A stretch of DNA of 64,000 bases from Tsukamurella tyrosinosolvens (lineage in GTDB: Bacteria; Actinomycetota; Actinomycetes; Mycobacteriales; Mycobacteriaceae), in assembly GCF_900104775.1 (NCBI RefSeq), contig NZ_FNSA01000003.1:620001-684000 (forward strand), given 5' to 3'. The notes below the pieces were generated by a model, which did not search any database, had not been told where the DNA came from, and worked only from the letters and a program-made list of their open reading frames with translations. This document shows, piece after piece, positions 34,830 to 44,070 of the stretch; positions within the stretch are counted from its first letter, which is position 1, and each line of letters begins with the position of its first letter. A program made the position numbers and the translations under genes.

Positions 34830-35459
34830 ATGACCCAGACGATCGTGCACGTCATGCGGCACGGCGAGGTGCACAACCCCGACGGCATCCTCTACGGGCG
34901 CCTGCCCGGGTTCCGCCTGTCCGACACGGGCCGCGCCCAGGCGCAGACGGTGGCCGACGCCCTCGCCGACCACGACATCACCGCCGTCTTCGCCTCGCCG
35001 CTGCAGCGCGCCCAGGAGACCGCGACCCCCATCGCCGCCTCCCACGGGCTGCCGATCATCACCGACGAGGAGCTCATCGAGGCGGGCAACCAGTTCGAGG
35101 GCCTCAAGGTGGCCGTCGGCGACGGCGCGCTGCGCCAGCCCAAGCACTGGGCCAAGCTGCGCGACCCCTTCACCCCGTCGTGGGGCGAGCCCTACCTGCA
35201 GATCGCGCACCGCATGGTCGGCGTCGTCGACATCGCGCGTGAGCGGGCCCGCGGCCACGAGGCCGTGCTCGTGAGCCACCAGCTGCCCGTCGTGACCCTG
35301 CGCCGCCACCTCGAGGGCAAGCGGCTCTGGCACGACCCGCGCAACCGGCAGTGCTCCCTCGCCTCGCTCACCAGCCTCGTCTACGACGGCGACGAGCTCG
35401 TGGACCTCGTGTACTCCGAGCCGGCGGGCGCCACCGACCCGCTGGTGCGCGGCGCGTGA
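34830..35459 (+). CDS. Histidine phosphatase family protein (phosphoglycerate mutase-like)
   Basis: 209 residues with the RHG motif (VMRHGEVHN, His11 as phosphate acceptor), [11 protein letters not shown], and the second catalytic His in [12 protein letters not shown]. It matches the Rv0525-like gene always found between hemL and the cytochrome c genes. It is a cytoplasmic phosphatase or mutase; the true substrate is unknown. AGGAG lies nine bases before ATG 34830, ten bases after hemL. Its stop overlaps the next start (GTGA). Confidence 0.88.
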   Translation: MTQTIVHVMRHGEVHNPDGILYGRLPGFRLSDTGRAQAQTVADALADHDITAVFASPLQRAQETATPIAASHGLPIITDEELIEAGNQFEGLKVAVGDGALRQPKHWAKLRDPFTPSWGEPYLQIAHRMVGVVDIARERARGHEAVLVSHQLPVVTLRRHLEGKRLWHDPRNRQCSLASLTSLVYDGDELVDLVYSEPAGATDPLVRGA

Positions 35460-36046
35460 CGCTCGCCCGCCGCGCCGCCGCCCTCCTGATCGCCGGCGCG
35501 GTCGCCTTCGGCACGTCCGGCTGCGTCCAGCTCTCCGACCAGGCCAGCAAGGGCGGCGTGATCGCCCCCGGCGGCAAGGTCCGGCAGTTCTACGAGCCCG
35601 GGCAGCGCAGCACCGTCGAGAACCTGTCCGGGCGCAGCGTGACCGATCCGAACACCACGCTGAAGCTCTCCGACTACGCGGGCAAGGTCGTCGTCGTCAA
35701 CGTCTGGGGCAGCTGGTGCGCGCCGTGCCGCATCGAATCCCCCGAGCTCGAGCGCACGTTCCTCGCCACGAAGGACAAGGGCGTGCAGTTCCTCGGCATC
35801 AACGTCCGCGAGACCGCCGGAGACGACGCCGCCCGCGACTTCATCGGCTCGCAGGGCCTGACCTACCCGTCGATCTACGACCCGCCCGGCAAGACCCTTC
35901 TGGCCATCGGCGAGGAGTACCCGACCACCGTCGTGCCGATGACCTTCGTGCTCGACCGGCAGCACCGCGTGGCCGCCTCCTACCTCACGACCGTCGGCGA
36001 GAAGGAACTCACCGCGACGATCGAGAAGGTCCTGGGGGAGGGCTGA
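35456..36046 (+). CDS. resA: TlpA/ResA-like thiol-disulfide oxidoreductase of cytochrome c maturation
   Basis: 196 residues. A hydrophobic signal ([19 protein letters not shown]) ends in Cys, which suggests a lipoprotein or a simple anchor. The thioredoxin domain carries [16 protein letters not shown] (Cys88, Cys91) and the cis-Pro in [11 protein letters not shown]. It reduces apocytochrome c cysteines outside the membrane so that heme can be attached, receiving electrons from CcdA, encoded next. GTG 35456 overlaps the previous stop by four bases. Synteny: Rv0526. Confidence 0.93.
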   Translation: MTLARRAAALLIAGAVAFGTSGCVQLSDQASKGGVIAPGGKVRQFYEPGQRSTVENLSGRSVTDPNTTLKLSDYAGKVVVVNVWGSWCAPCRIESPELERTFLATKDKGVQFLGINVRETAGDDAARDFIGSQGLTYPSIYDPPGKTLLAIGEEYPTTVVPMTFVLDRQHRVAASYLTTVGEKELTATIEKVLGEG

Positions 36047-36831
36047 TGGGAGAGGCCTTCGCCACCGCGGCCGTCTCGGGCCCGCTGCTGCTCGCGCTCG
36101 GCGCGTGCCTGCTCGCCGGGCTCGTCTCCTTCGCCTCGCCGTGCATCGTCCCGCTCGTGCCGGGCTACCTGTCGTACCTCGCAGGGCTCGTCGGGGCCGA
36201 GGCTCCGGCCGCCACCGTCGACGAGGCGAAGGCCGGCGCGCGGGCGGGCCGCTGGCGCGTCATGGGCGCCGCGATCCTCTTCGTCGCCGGCTTCACCGCC
36301 GTCTTCCTGCTGATGACGATGTCGGTCTTCGGGCTCGCCACGTCGATCCGGCTCAACGCCGACACCCTCATGCGGATCGGCGGCGTCGTCACCATCGTCA
36401 TGGGCCTCGCCTTCATCGGCCTGGTCCCCCTGCTCGAGCGCGACGTCCGGTTCGCGCCGCGGCAGTGGACCACCCTCGCGGGCGCGCCGCTGCTCGGCGG
36501 CGTCTTCGCGCTCGGCTGGACCCCGTGCATCGGCCCCACGCTCGCCGGGATCCTGTCCATCGTCGTCGGCACCGACGCCGAACCCGCCCGCGGCGCGATC
36601 CTCATCGTCGCCTACTGCGCCGGGCTCGGGCTGCCCTTCATCGTCCTGGCCCTCGGGTCGACGGTGGCCGTCCGCGCCGTCGGGTGGCTGCGCCGCAACT
36701 CGCGCCGCATCCAGGTCTTCGGCGGCGTGCTGATGATCGCCGTCGGCGTCGCCCTGGTCACCGGCTACTGGGCCGAGTTCATCGACCTCGTCCGCCGCCT
36801 CTTCGTCTCCAACACAGTGATGCCGATCTGA
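36046..36831 (+). CDS. ccdA: Cytochrome c biogenesis protein CcdA (thiol reductant transporter)
   Basis: 261 residues, six membrane helices. The two redox cysteines appear in [19 protein letters not shown] (Cys33) and [16 protein letters not shown] (Cys161), the CcdA signature. It passes reducing power from cytoplasmic thioredoxin to ResA. A cytoplasmic loop (AGARAGRW) joins helices 1 and 2. The ATG overlaps the resA stop by one base (TGATG) and resB follows in the same way. Confidence 0.95.
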   Translation: MGEAFATAAVSGPLLLALGACLLAGLVSFASPCIVPLVPGYLSYLAGLVGAEAPAATVDEAKAGARAGRWRVMGAAILFVAGFTAVFLLMTMSVFGLATSIRLNADTLMRIGGVVTIVMGLAFIGLVPLLERDVRFAPRQWTTLAGAPLLGGVFALGWTPCIGPTLAGILSIVVGTDAEPARGAILIVAYCAGLGLPFIVLALGSTVAVRAVGWLRRNSRRIQVFGGVLMIAVGVALVTGYWAEFIDLVRRLFVSNTVMPI

Positions 36832-38423
36832 TGACTACCCCCGTCAAGCAGTCCACGCTCCGGCGCGCCCTCGCCGCGGTCCGCAACACGTGGCGCTCGC
36901 TCACGTCGATGAAGACCGCACTCGTGCTGCTGTTCCTGCTGGCCGTCGCCGCCATGCCCGGCGCGCTGCTGCCGCAGCGCGACGTCGACTCCGCCGCCAC
37001 CGCGAAGTGGATCGACGACCACGGCACGCTCGGCGAGATCATGGACAAGCTCCAGTTCTTCGGCGTCTTCAAGTCGGTGTGGTTCACGTCCATCTACGCG
37101 CTGCTGTTCGTCTCGCTCGTCGGCTGCATCCTCCCGCGCACCGTCGAGCACTTCCGCGCCCTGCGGACGCCGCCCGTCGCGACCCCGCGCAACCTGTCGC
37201 GCCTGCCGCGGCACACCACCCGCGAGAGCGACGAGGATCCCGAGGCCGCCGCGCAGACGGTGCTCGCCGGCCTGCGCGGCTGGCGCAAGATCGCCCGGCC
37301 CGGCGGGGCGAACGAGGCCGAGGGCACCGTCACCGTCTCCGCCGAGAAGGGCTACCTGCGCGAGGCGGGCAACCTGATCTTCCACATCTCGCTGGTGGGC
37401 ATCCTCATCGCGATCGGCGTGGGCCAGCAGTTCTCCTACGAGGGCTCGCGCATCGTCATCGCCGGCGACGACGGTTTCTGCAACACCTCGTCGAACTACG
37501 ACAACTTCCGCGCCGGCAACCTCGTCGACGGGACCGGGCTCGCGCCCTTCTGCCTCAAGGCCGACGAGGTGCAGGCCACCTTCCTGCCGAACGCCCAGCC
37601 GGACATGTTCCGGACGCTGGCGTCGTACCAGGACGGCGAGGGCCTGCGCGACGACACCTGGAAGAAGTACGACATCGAGGTGAACAAGCCGCTCCGCATG
37701 GACGGCGTGCGCATCTACATGCTCGGCCACGGCTACGCCGGCACGTTCACGGTGACCTACCCGAACGGCGCCGTTCGCACGCAGACCATGCAGTTCGCGC
37801 CGCAGGACAAGATCAACTTCCTCTCCTCGGGCGCGCTGCGCTTCGACCCGCCCGCCGAGCTTTACCGCACCGAGGACGAGCGGCGCACCAAGCAGATCGG
37901 GATCGAGGGGCTGCTCGCCCCCACCAAGCAGCTCGACGGGACGCTGCTCACCTCGCGGTTCCCCGCACCGAACGATCCGGCCGTCGCGGTGGACATCTAC
38001 GAGGGCGACACCGGCCTCGACACCGGCAAGCCGCAGAACATCTTCTCGCTCAGCCGCGACCAGATCGATTCCGGCCGGCTGTCGAAGAAGGCCCGCGTGA
38101 ACCTGTCCGTCGGACAGTCGACGACGATCGAGGACGGCACCCAGGTGCGGTTCGACGGCGTCACCAACTTCGCGGCCCTGCAGGTCAGCCACAACCCGGC
38201 GCAGAACTGGACGCTGGTCTTCGCGATCGGGATGCTGGGCGGGCTCATCGTCTCGCTCACGGTGCGGCGCCGGCGGGTGTTCGTGCGGCTGACCCCGCGC
38301 GAGGGCGGCGGTACCGTGATGGAGATCGCCGGGCTGGCCCGCACCGACCAGGCCGGTTGGACCGAGGACTTCGAAGCATTGGCCGACCGCCTGGTCGGTC
38401 CCGACGGTGAGAAAGTGGCGTGA
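36831..38423 (+). CDS. resB: Cytochrome c biogenesis protein ResB
   Basis: 530 residues. Three N-terminal helices (about 30-47, 84-105, 178-195) and one near 463-482 flank a large extracytoplasmic domain of about 260 residues, the normal ResB layout. With CcsB it forms the System II synthase that exports heme and ligates it to CXXCH. Conserved basic/aromatic segments GYLREAGNLIFHISLVG and MLGHGYAGTF are visible. It overlaps ccdA by one base and ccsB by four. Confidence 0.94.
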   Translation: MTTPVKQSTLRRALAAVRNTWRSLTSMKTALVLLFLLAVAAMPGALLPQRDVDSAATAKWIDDHGTLGEIMDKLQFFGVFKSVWFTSIYALLFVSLVGCILPRTVEHFRALRTPPVATPRNLSRLPRHTTRESDEDPEAAAQTVLAGLRGWRKIARPGGANEAEGTVTVSAEKGYLREAGNLIFHISLVGILIAIGVGQQFSYEGSRIVIAGDDGFCNTSSNYDNFRAGNLVDGTGLAPFCLKADEVQATFLPNAQPDMFRTLASYQDGEGLRDDTWKKYDIEVNKPLRMDGVRIYMLGHGYAGTFTVTYPNGAVRTQTMQFAPQDKINFLSSGALRFDPPAELYRTEDERRTKQIGIEGLLAPTKQLDGTLLTSRFPAPNDPAVAVDIYEGDTGLDTGKPQNIFSLSRDQIDSGRLSKKARVNLSVGQSTTIEDGTQVRFDGVTNFAALQVSHNPAQNWTLVFAIGMLGGLIVSLTVRRRRVFVRLTPREGGGTVMEIAGLARTDQAGWTEDFEALADRLVGPDGEKVA

Positions 38424-39424
38424 CCATGGGAACCGAGACCAACGTCGACCTGGCGAACTTCGCCGACGTGCTGTTCACCAGCGCGACAGGGATCTACGCG
38501 CTCGCGCTGGTCCTGATGGTCATCGAGCTCGCGACGTCGCGCGTGGACGCGACCGCCGCCCGCGACCGCAAGCGGGAGCTCGTCGCCGCAGGCGGCGGCC
38601 CGATCGCCACCGACTCCACCCCGGGCCGGGTCCTCGACGACGGCCCCCGTCGCACGAAGTCCGAGCGGATCGGCCGCATGGGCTACGCCCTCGTGGTCGC
38701 GGGGCTGCTCGTGCACGTCACCTCGATCGTGCTGCGCGGCGTCGCCACGGGCCGCATGCCCTGGGGCAACATGTACGAGTTCATGTCGATCATGTGCGCG
38801 GGCGCGGTCCTCGCCTCGCTGGTGCTGCTGCGCAAGCCCGAGGCCCGCCCGATCCTCGGCTTCGTGCTCGTCCCGATCCTGATCTTCATGTTCGTCGCCG
38901 AGGGCGTGCTGTACACGACCGCCGGTCCCGTGGTGCCCTCCCTGAAGTCGTACTGGCTCGCGATCCACGTCTCGATCGTGTCGATCGGTGCCGGCATCTT
39001 CCTGGTGTCCGGCGTCGCCAGCCTGCTGTACCTGATCCGCCGCCGGTTCGAGCTGCCCGACGGTTCCGTCACCGTCACCTCCGGTGTCGGCGGGCGGCTG
39101 CTGCAGGCCATCCCGTCCACGCAGGTGCTCGACCGCGTGGCGTACGGCACCGTGATCGTCGCGTTCCCCCTGTTCAGCGCGGGCGTCATCTGCGGCGCGG
39201 TCTGGGCCGAGGCGGCGTGGGGCCGGCCCTGGGGCTGGGACCCGAAGGAGACCACCTCGTTCATCGCGTGGGTCCTCTACGCCGCGTACCTGCACGCGCG
39301 CGCGACGTCGGTGTGGCGCAAGGCCGCGCCCTACCTGAACCTGCTCGGCTTCGCCGTGATCGTCTTCAACCTGTTCATCATCAACTACTTCGCGACGGGC
39401 AGCCTGCACTCCTACGCAGGCTGA
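38420..39424 (+). CDS. ccsB: Cytochrome c heme-lyase subunit CcsB/CcsA
   Basis: 334 residues, about eight helices. The heme-handling tryptophan-rich motif reads WGRPWGWDPKETTSF; external histidines near LLVHVTS and the WLAIHVSIVSIGAG segment are the expected heme ligands. With ResB it carries heme across the membrane. GTG 38420 overlaps the resB stop; ATG 38426 is also possible. It is the last gene of the hemL-ccsB run and is followed by a strong terminator. Synteny: Rv0529. Confidence 0.94.
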   Translation: MTMGTETNVDLANFADVLFTSATGIYALALVLMVIELATSRVDATAARDRKRELVAAGGGPIATDSTPGRVLDDGPRRTKSERIGRMGYALVVAGLLVHVTSIVLRGVATGRMPWGNMYEFMSIMCAGAVLASLVLLRKPEARPILGFVLVPILIFMFVAEGVLYTTAGPVVPSLKSYWLAIHVSIVSIGAGIFLVSGVASLLYLIRRRFELPDGSVTVTSGVGGRLLQAIPSTQVLDRVAYGTVIVAFPLFSAGVICGAVWAEAAWGRPWGWDPKETTSFIAWVLYAAYLHARATSVWRKAAPYLNLLGFAVIVFNLFIINYFATGSLHSYAG

Positions 39425-39451
39425 GTCCGCGCCGGGTACCCGCGTACGCGA

Positions 39452-39494
39452 AAGGGCGCCGCACCGCCGAGGATCTCGGTGGAGCGGCGCCCTT
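39452..39494. terminator. Bidirectional terminator after ccsB
   Basis: AAGGGCGCCGC (39452-39462) pairs perfectly with GCGGCGCCCTT (39484-39494); the inner bases CCGAG/CTCGG extend the stem. It lies between convergent genes. Confidence 0.85.
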
Positions 39495-39506
39495 CGCCGT
39501 TCGGGA

Positions 39507-39746
39507 CTACGCCGTGGTGTTCTGGTTCAGCAAAGCAAAGACTTCCGATGCGCGGAAGCGACGGTGCCCGCCGGGCGTCCGGACGGAGCCGAGGAGGCCC
39601 GCACCGGCCCACCGGGTGACCGTCTTGGGGTTCACGTTGAACAACGCGGCCACCTGGCCTGGGGTCATGAGGCGCTCGGGCTGACGGGGAGCAGCGGCCC
39701 GGGGGTCCGCTGCGCGCTGGGCGAGGTTCGGGTGTGCCGTGGTCAT
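39507..39746 (-). CDS. BldC-like MerR-family DNA-binding protein
   Basis: 79 residues. After a 26-residue Ala/Pro-rich leader comes LMTPGQVAALFNVNPKTVTRWAGAGLLGSVRTPGGHRRFRASEVFALL, a MerR winged HTH with no effector domain. It is very close in layout to Streptomyces BldC, which binds direct repeats cooperatively to control development and specialised genes. The internal Met of LMTPG is an alternative start. CATACT seven bases before ATG 39746 is a near match to the leaderless -10. Targets here are unknown. Confidence 0.85.
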   Translation of the reverse strand: MTTAHPNLAQRAADPRAAAPRQPERLMTPGQVAALFNVNPKTVTRWAGAGLLGSVRTPGGHRRFRASEVFALLNQNTTA

Positions 39747-39845
39747 GATGCCCAGTATGCAGCGATTTGCCCGAGTACTCGAACCTCTATCCGAGTGCCA
39801 AGAATTGGTAAAGTCGCATTTCGGACGGGGAGTAGGCTCTTGGTC

Positions 39846-40145
39846 ATGACCGATACGGGTGCGGCCAAGAAGGCCCTGGCTCGCGACATTTTTTTCTATA
39901 CGCTGTTCCGCCTGGGACTCGTCGTCGCCGTCTTCGCGGTGCTCTACGGGATCGGGTACCTCGTCCTCGACGAGGTGCCGCCCGTTCCCGTCTTCCTCTT
40001 CGCGCTCGTGGTCTCGCTGCCGCTGTCGATGGTGCTCGGTAAGAAGCTCCGCACGCGCGTCAACGAGAGCGCCGCCGTGATCGACGAGGCGCGCAAGGCG
40101 AAGCGCGACGACTTCCGGCGGCGGCTGCAGGGCGTGGACGAGTGA
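39846..40145 (+). CDS. DUF4229 membrane protein
   Basis: 99 residues, two membrane helices ([25 protein letters not shown] and [19 protein letters not shown]) and a charged cytoplasmic tail ([24 protein letters not shown]), matching the actinobacterial DUF4229 family of unknown function. TAGGCT (39833-39838) is exactly seven bases before the ATG, so translation is probably leaderless. The next gene overlaps its stop by four bases, so they are co-expressed. Confidence 0.85.
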   Translation: MTDTGAAKKALARDIFFYTLFRLGLVVAVFAVLYGIGYLVLDEVPPVPVFLFALVVSLPLSMVLGKKLRTRVNESAAVIDEARKAKRDDFRRRLQGVDE

Positions 40146-41242
40146 CGACCATCGTCCACGACCGGTCCGCGGACCGGTCCTGGGTCGACAACGCCGTCCG
40201 GCTGATCGAGGCCGACGCGCGCCGCAGCGCCGACACGCACCTCCTGCGCTTCCCGCTGGGGGAGTGGGCGCGGGACGCGGGGATCGACCTGTACCTCAAG
40301 GACGAGACCACCCACATCACGGGCAGCCTCAAGCACCGTCTGGCCCGGTCCCTGTTCCTGTACTCCCTGTGCAACGGGTGGGTGCGCGAGGGCACGACGG
40401 TGATCGAGGCCTCGTCGGGCTCCACCGCGGTGTCCGAGGCCTACTTCGCGAAGCTGCTGGGCCTGCCCTTCGTCGCGGTCATGACGAAGTCGACGTCGCC
40501 CGCGAAGGTGGCGCTCATCGAGCGCGAGGGCGGCACCTGTCACTTCGTGGACCGCGCCGACGAGGTGTACACCGAGGCCGCGCGGCTCGCCGACGAGCGC
40601 GGCGGCCATTACATGGACCAGTTCACGCACGCCGAGTGCGCGACGGACTGGCGCGGCAACAACAACATCGCCGAGTCGATCTTCTCCCAGCTCTCGCTCG
40701 AGGAGCATCCGGAGCCGGCCTGGATCGTGGTCGGGGCGGGCACCGGCGGTACGTCGGCGACCATCGGCCGCTACATCCGCTACCGCCGGCACGCGACCCG
40801 CCTGTGCGTCGTGGACCCGGAGAACTCCAGCTTCCTGCCCGGCTACGTCGCCGGCGACTGCACGGTGCAGACGGGGCGGTCCTCCCGCATCGAGGGCATC
40901 GGCCGGCCGCGCGTGGAGCCGTCGTTCATCCCGGAGATCGTCGACCGCATGGTCGGCGTCCCCGATGCGGGGTCGATCGCCGCGGCGCGCATCGCCTCCT
41001 CGATGCTCGGACGGCGCGTGGGCGGCTCCACCGGCACCAACCTGTGGGGCGCGTTCGGCGTGATCGCCGAGATGCTGCAGGCCGGCCGGTCGGGCAGCGT
41101 CGTCACCCTCCTCGCCGACGACGGTGACCGCTACCTCGACACCTACTTCGACGACGCCTGGGTGACGTCGAGCGGCTTCGACCTCATCCCGCCCACGCTG
41201 ACCGTCGAGCGCTTCCTCGCCGACGGGTCCTGGCGGGAGTAG
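40142..41242 (+). CDS. cds1: PLP-dependent cysteine desulfhydrase, Cds1 family
   Basis: 366 residues of the cysteine synthase/beta-family (fold type II). The PLP lysine is Lys64 in [33 protein letters not shown] binds substrate carboxylate, [18 protein letters not shown] binds the PLP phosphate, and [12 protein letters not shown] is conserved. Closest described relative as I recall is M. tuberculosis Cds1 (Rv3684), which degrades cysteine to H2S, pyruvate and ammonia and feeds respiration. GTG 40142 overlaps the DUF4229 stop. Placement after the cytochrome c genes suits a respiratory/sulfide role (inferred). Confidence 0.85.
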   Translation: MTTIVHDRSADRSWVDNAVRLIEADARRSADTHLLRFPLGEWARDAGIDLYLKDETTHITGSLKHRLARSLFLYSLCNGWVREGTTVIEASSGSTAVSEAYFAKLLGLPFVAVMTKSTSPAKVALIEREGGTCHFVDRADEVYTEAARLADERGGHYMDQFTHAECATDWRGNNNIAESIFSQLSLEEHPEPAWIVVGAGTGGTSATIGRYIRYRRHATRLCVVDPENSSFLPGYVAGDCTVQTGRSSRIEGIGRPRVEPSFIPEIVDRMVGVPDAGSIAAARIASSMLGRRVGGSTGTNLWGAFGVIAEMLQAGRSGSVVTLLADDGDRYLDTYFDDAWVTSSGFDLIPPTLTVERFLADGSWRE

Positions 41243-41275
41243 GGCCGACGGTCCGCCGCCCGCGGTCGACGGGGG

Positions 41276-42214
41276 TCAGTCCGGGAAGGCGACCCCGGTC
41301 ATGCTCTCCGAGATCCGCCACATGCGACGGGCCTCCTCCTCGCTGCGGATCCTGCTGTAGAGCGGTTGTTCGGCGGGCGGGCCCCCGAGGTGCATGAAGC
41401 CCTTGGGTCCGTACAACCCGCCCGCGCCGTCCGGCGCCGTCGCGGCCATGAGCGCGGGGAGGGCGGCGGTCTCCGCGGTACCGACCACGAGTCCCAGCGC
41501 CGACAACCGGCGGATGACCCGCACCCCCAGCGTGTCACCGTCGCGGCCGATCTCCGGTCGCGCCGCCAGGAGGCTGGTCGGGGCGACGCCGGGGTGGGAC
41601 AGGTTGCTGGTGATGCCCCAGCCCCGCTCCCGGCTCACCCGATCCAGTTCGAGGCCGAACAGGCCGAAGGCGATCTTGGACTGGCTGTAGGCGCCGGAGC
41701 CGTTGTAGGACCGCTCCCAGTTCAGGTCGTCCCAGTTGATGGACCTCTCATTGGCGGCGATGCTGATCTGCGACGTGACGCGGGCCCGCCCCGCGCGGAG
41801 CAGCGGCAACAGGTGCGCGACCAGCGCGACATGGCCGAGGTGGTTGGTCCCGAACTGGAGCTCGAAGCCGTCGGCGGTCGTCTGCCGGGTGGGCGGGGTC
41901 ATCACGCCGGCGTTGTTGATGAGCAGGTCGATGGGGCGGCCGTCGTCGAGCAGCGTGCGGCCGAGCGCCGCCACGGATGCGAGGGACGACAGGTCGAGGG
42001 GGTGCGTGGAGACGGTCGCCGCCGGCGCCGCGGCGCCGATCGCGGCGACCGCCGCCTCGGCCTTCGCGGCGTTCCGCGCAGGCAGGATGACGTCCGCGCC
42101 CGCCGCGGCGAGGCGGCGCGCGATGCCGAGGCCGATGCCGTCGGTGCCGCCGGTCACGACGGCGCGCTTGCCGGTGAGATCGGGAAGAGGGAGGTCGATC
42201 GGTGCTCGGTTCAT
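41276..42214 (-). CDS. Short-chain dehydrogenase/reductase (retinol dehydrogenase-like)
   Basis: 312 residues. The NAD(P) motif is [21 protein letters not shown] appears as [13 protein letters not shown], and the catalytic pair is in [13 protein letters not shown] (Tyr and Lys of YxxxK). The long form with [21 protein letters not shown] is typical of light-dependent/retinol-type reductases acting on small carbonyls. ATG 42214 is preferred; an in-frame ATG at 42247 falls inside the operator palindrome. It is divergent from an XRE regulator, which probably represses it. Substrate unknown. Confidence 0.88.
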   Translation of the reverse strand: MNRAPIDLPLPDLTGKRAVVTGGTDGIGLGIARRLAAAGADVILPARNAAKAEAAVAAIGAAAPAATVSTHPLDLSSLASVAALGRTLLDDGRPIDLLINNAGVMTPPTRQTTADGFELQFGTNHLGHVALVAHLLPLLRAGRARVTSQISIAANERSINWDDLNWERSYNGSGAYSQSKIAFGLFGLELDRVSRERGWGITSNLSHPGVAPTSLLAARPEIGRDGDTLGVRVIRRLSALGLVVGTAETAALPALMAATAPDGAGGLYGPKGFMHLGGPPAEQPLYSRIRSEEEARRMWRISESMTGVAFPD

Positions 42215-42243
42215 GGCTGCCAGCCTCGCAGTGCCGCGGAAGC

Positions 42244-42272
42244 TCATCCAGGGACCGCCGATCCCCGGATGA
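42244..42272. promoter_or_regulatory. Operator palindrome between the SDR and XRE regulator genes
   Basis: TCATCCAGGGA (42244-42254) and TCCCCGGATGA (42262-42272) are inverted repeats with one mismatch around seven bases. They are placed to control both divergent genes. Confidence 0.65.
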
Positions 42273-42333
42273 GAGTGCCCAGCGGGCGTCGCGATCGGTC
42301 CGGCCCCAGTACCGTCGTCGGCAGGAGGTGCGG

Positions 42334-43173
42334 ATGATCGACCGGGAAGGGCTCGCGGAGTTCCTCCGCCGGCGGCGGGAGGCCCTGCAGCCGGAGGACG
42401 TGGGGCTCCCGCGGGGGCAGCGGCGGCGGACGCAGGGCCTGCGGCGGGAGGAGGTCGCGGCGCTGTGCCACATGTCGGTCGACTACTACACCCGGCTCGA
42501 ACGGCAGCGCGGCCCGCACCCGTCGCCGCAGATGATCGCGGCCATCGCGCAGGGCCTGCACCTGAGCCTCGACGAGCGCGACCACCTCTTCCGGTTGGCG
42601 GGGCAGCACGCGCCGCCCCGGGGCGCGACCGGCGATCACATCGGTCCGGGGTTGGCCCGCGTGCTGGACCGCCTGTCCGACACCCCGGCGGAGATCGTCA
42701 CCGAGCTGGGGGAGACCCTGCGGCAGACGCCGCTCTCGGTGGCGCTGACGGGCGACACCACCGGCTACACCGGCCCCGAGCGCAGCGTCGGATACCGGTG
42801 GTTCACCGATCCGGCGAGCCGAGCGATCCACCATCCGGACGACCACGCGTTCCTGTCGTCGATGTTCGTCTCGGGCCTGCGCGGGGTGGCGGCGCTCCGC
42901 GGGCCCGGCTCCCGCGCGGCGGAGTACGCGGAGCTGCTGCTCGAGCGCAGCGCGGAGTTCGCGGCGCTGTGGGAGGCGCATCCGGTGGGGATCCGCCCGA
43001 ACGCGGTGAAGCGCTTCATCCACCCGGAGGTGGGGACGCTCGAGCTGGACTGCCAGCACCTCGTGGACCCGGAGCAGTCGCACCTGCTGCTCGTGTACAC
43101 CGCGCAGCCCGGATCGGAGAGTTACGAGAAGCTGCAGTTGCTCTCCGTCGTGGGTGCCGCGGCACGCGGCTGA
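42334..43173 (+). CDS. XRE-family regulator with MmyB-like ligand-binding domain
   Basis: 279 residues. The N-terminal HTH_3 ([16 protein letters not shown]... [30 protein letters not shown]) is followed from about residue 100 by an MmyB-like PAS domain ([35 protein letters not shown]), which binds fatty-acid-like ligands in related proteins. Such regulators commonly sit opposite an SDR that they repress. AGGAGG lies six bases before ATG 42334. It ends one base from menA, convergently. Confidence 0.9.
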   Translation: MIDREGLAEFLRRRREALQPEDVGLPRGQRRRTQGLRREEVAALCHMSVDYYTRLERQRGPHPSPQMIAAIAQGLHLSLDERDHLFRLAGQHAPPRGATGDHIGPGLARVLDRLSDTPAEIVTELGETLRQTPLSVALTGDTTGYTGPERSVGYRWFTDPASRAIHHPDDHAFLSSMFVSGLRGVAALRGPGSRAAEYAELLLERSAEFAALWEAHPVGIRPNAVKRFIHPEVGTLELDCQHLVDPEQSHLLLVYTAQPGSESYEKLQLLSVVGAAARG

Positions 43174-43174
43174 C

Positions 43175-44050
43175 TCACGCGCCCAGGAACAGGCCGATCG
43201 CGGCGCCGATGGACCAGACGAGCATGGCGAGGCCGGTCTGGGCGAGGGCGGGGATCAGGGCGGGGCCCTGGCCGCCGCGGCTCACCGGCAGCGCGGCGCG
43301 CACGGCGAGGGGGGCCGAGGCGAGCGACAGGAGCGCCCACGGGGTGGCGACGGCCGCGAGGGCCAGGCCCAGCACCGTCGGGACGGCGACGAGGACGGAG
43401 AACAACACTCGGGTGCGGGAGTCCCCCAGCCGGACGGCGAGGGTGATCTTGCCGGACTCGCGGTCGGTGGGGATGTCGCGCAGGTTGTTGGCGACGAGCA
43501 CCGCCGAGCTGTACGAGCCCACCGCGCACGCCGCGAGCACGCCCGAGGCGTCGATCCGCCCGGCCTGCACGAACTCGGTGCCGAGCACCGCGACCAGCCC
43601 GAAGAAGACGAAGACCGCGATCTCGCCGAAGCCCAGGTAGCCGTACGGCTTCTTCCCGCCCGTGTAGAACCAGGCCCCGGCCACGCACCCCAGGCCCACG
43701 AGGATCAGCCACGGCGCCGACGTGAGCGACAGGACGACACCGGCGACGCCGCCGACGCCGAAACAGGCGAACGCCGCGCGCTTCACCGCCGCGGGCGAGG
43801 CGAGCCCCGACCCGACGAGGCGCAGCGGCCCGACGCGGTCGTCGTCGGTGCCGCGGATGCCGTCGGAGTAGTCGTTGGCGAAGTTCACGCCCAGGATCAG
43901 CGACAGCGATACCACCAGCGCCAGGAGTGCCTTCCACCAGACCGCCTCGCCCAGGAAGCCCGCCGCCCCCGTACCCGCGATCACCGGGGCGATCGCGTTC
44001 GGGAGCGTGCGGGGGCGGGCCCCTTCGAGCCACTGCGCTGCGGTTGCCAT
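43175..44050 (-). CDS. menA: 1,4-dihydroxy-2-naphthoate polyprenyltransferase
   Basis: 291 residues of the UbiA family with eight or nine helices. The prenyl-diphosphate Mg2+ site is [17 protein letters not shown]; the second Asp-rich motif is [22 protein letters not shown]. It attaches the isoprenoid chain to DHNA in the membrane, giving demethylmenaquinone. TAGGCT lies six bases before ATG 44050, so the mRNA is probably leaderless. Transcription runs on the minus strand, as for menE and menB but unlike menC and menD. Confidence 0.95.
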   Translation of the reverse strand: MATAAQWLEGARPRTLPNAIAPVIAGTGAAGFLGEAVWWKALLALVVSLSLILGVNFANDYSDGIRGTDDDRVGPLRLVGSGLASPAAVKRAAFACFGVGGVAGVVLSLTSAPWLILVGLGCVAGAWFYTGGKKPYGYLGFGEIAVFVFFGLVAVLGTEFVQAGRIDASGVLAACAVGSYSSAVLVANNLRDIPTDRESGKITLAVRLGDSRTRVLFSVLVAVPTVLGLALAAVATPWALLSLASAPLAVRAALPVSRGGQGPALIPALAQTGLAMLVWSIGAAIGLFLGA

Positions 44051-44070
44051 GCACCCAGCCTATGCAGTCG

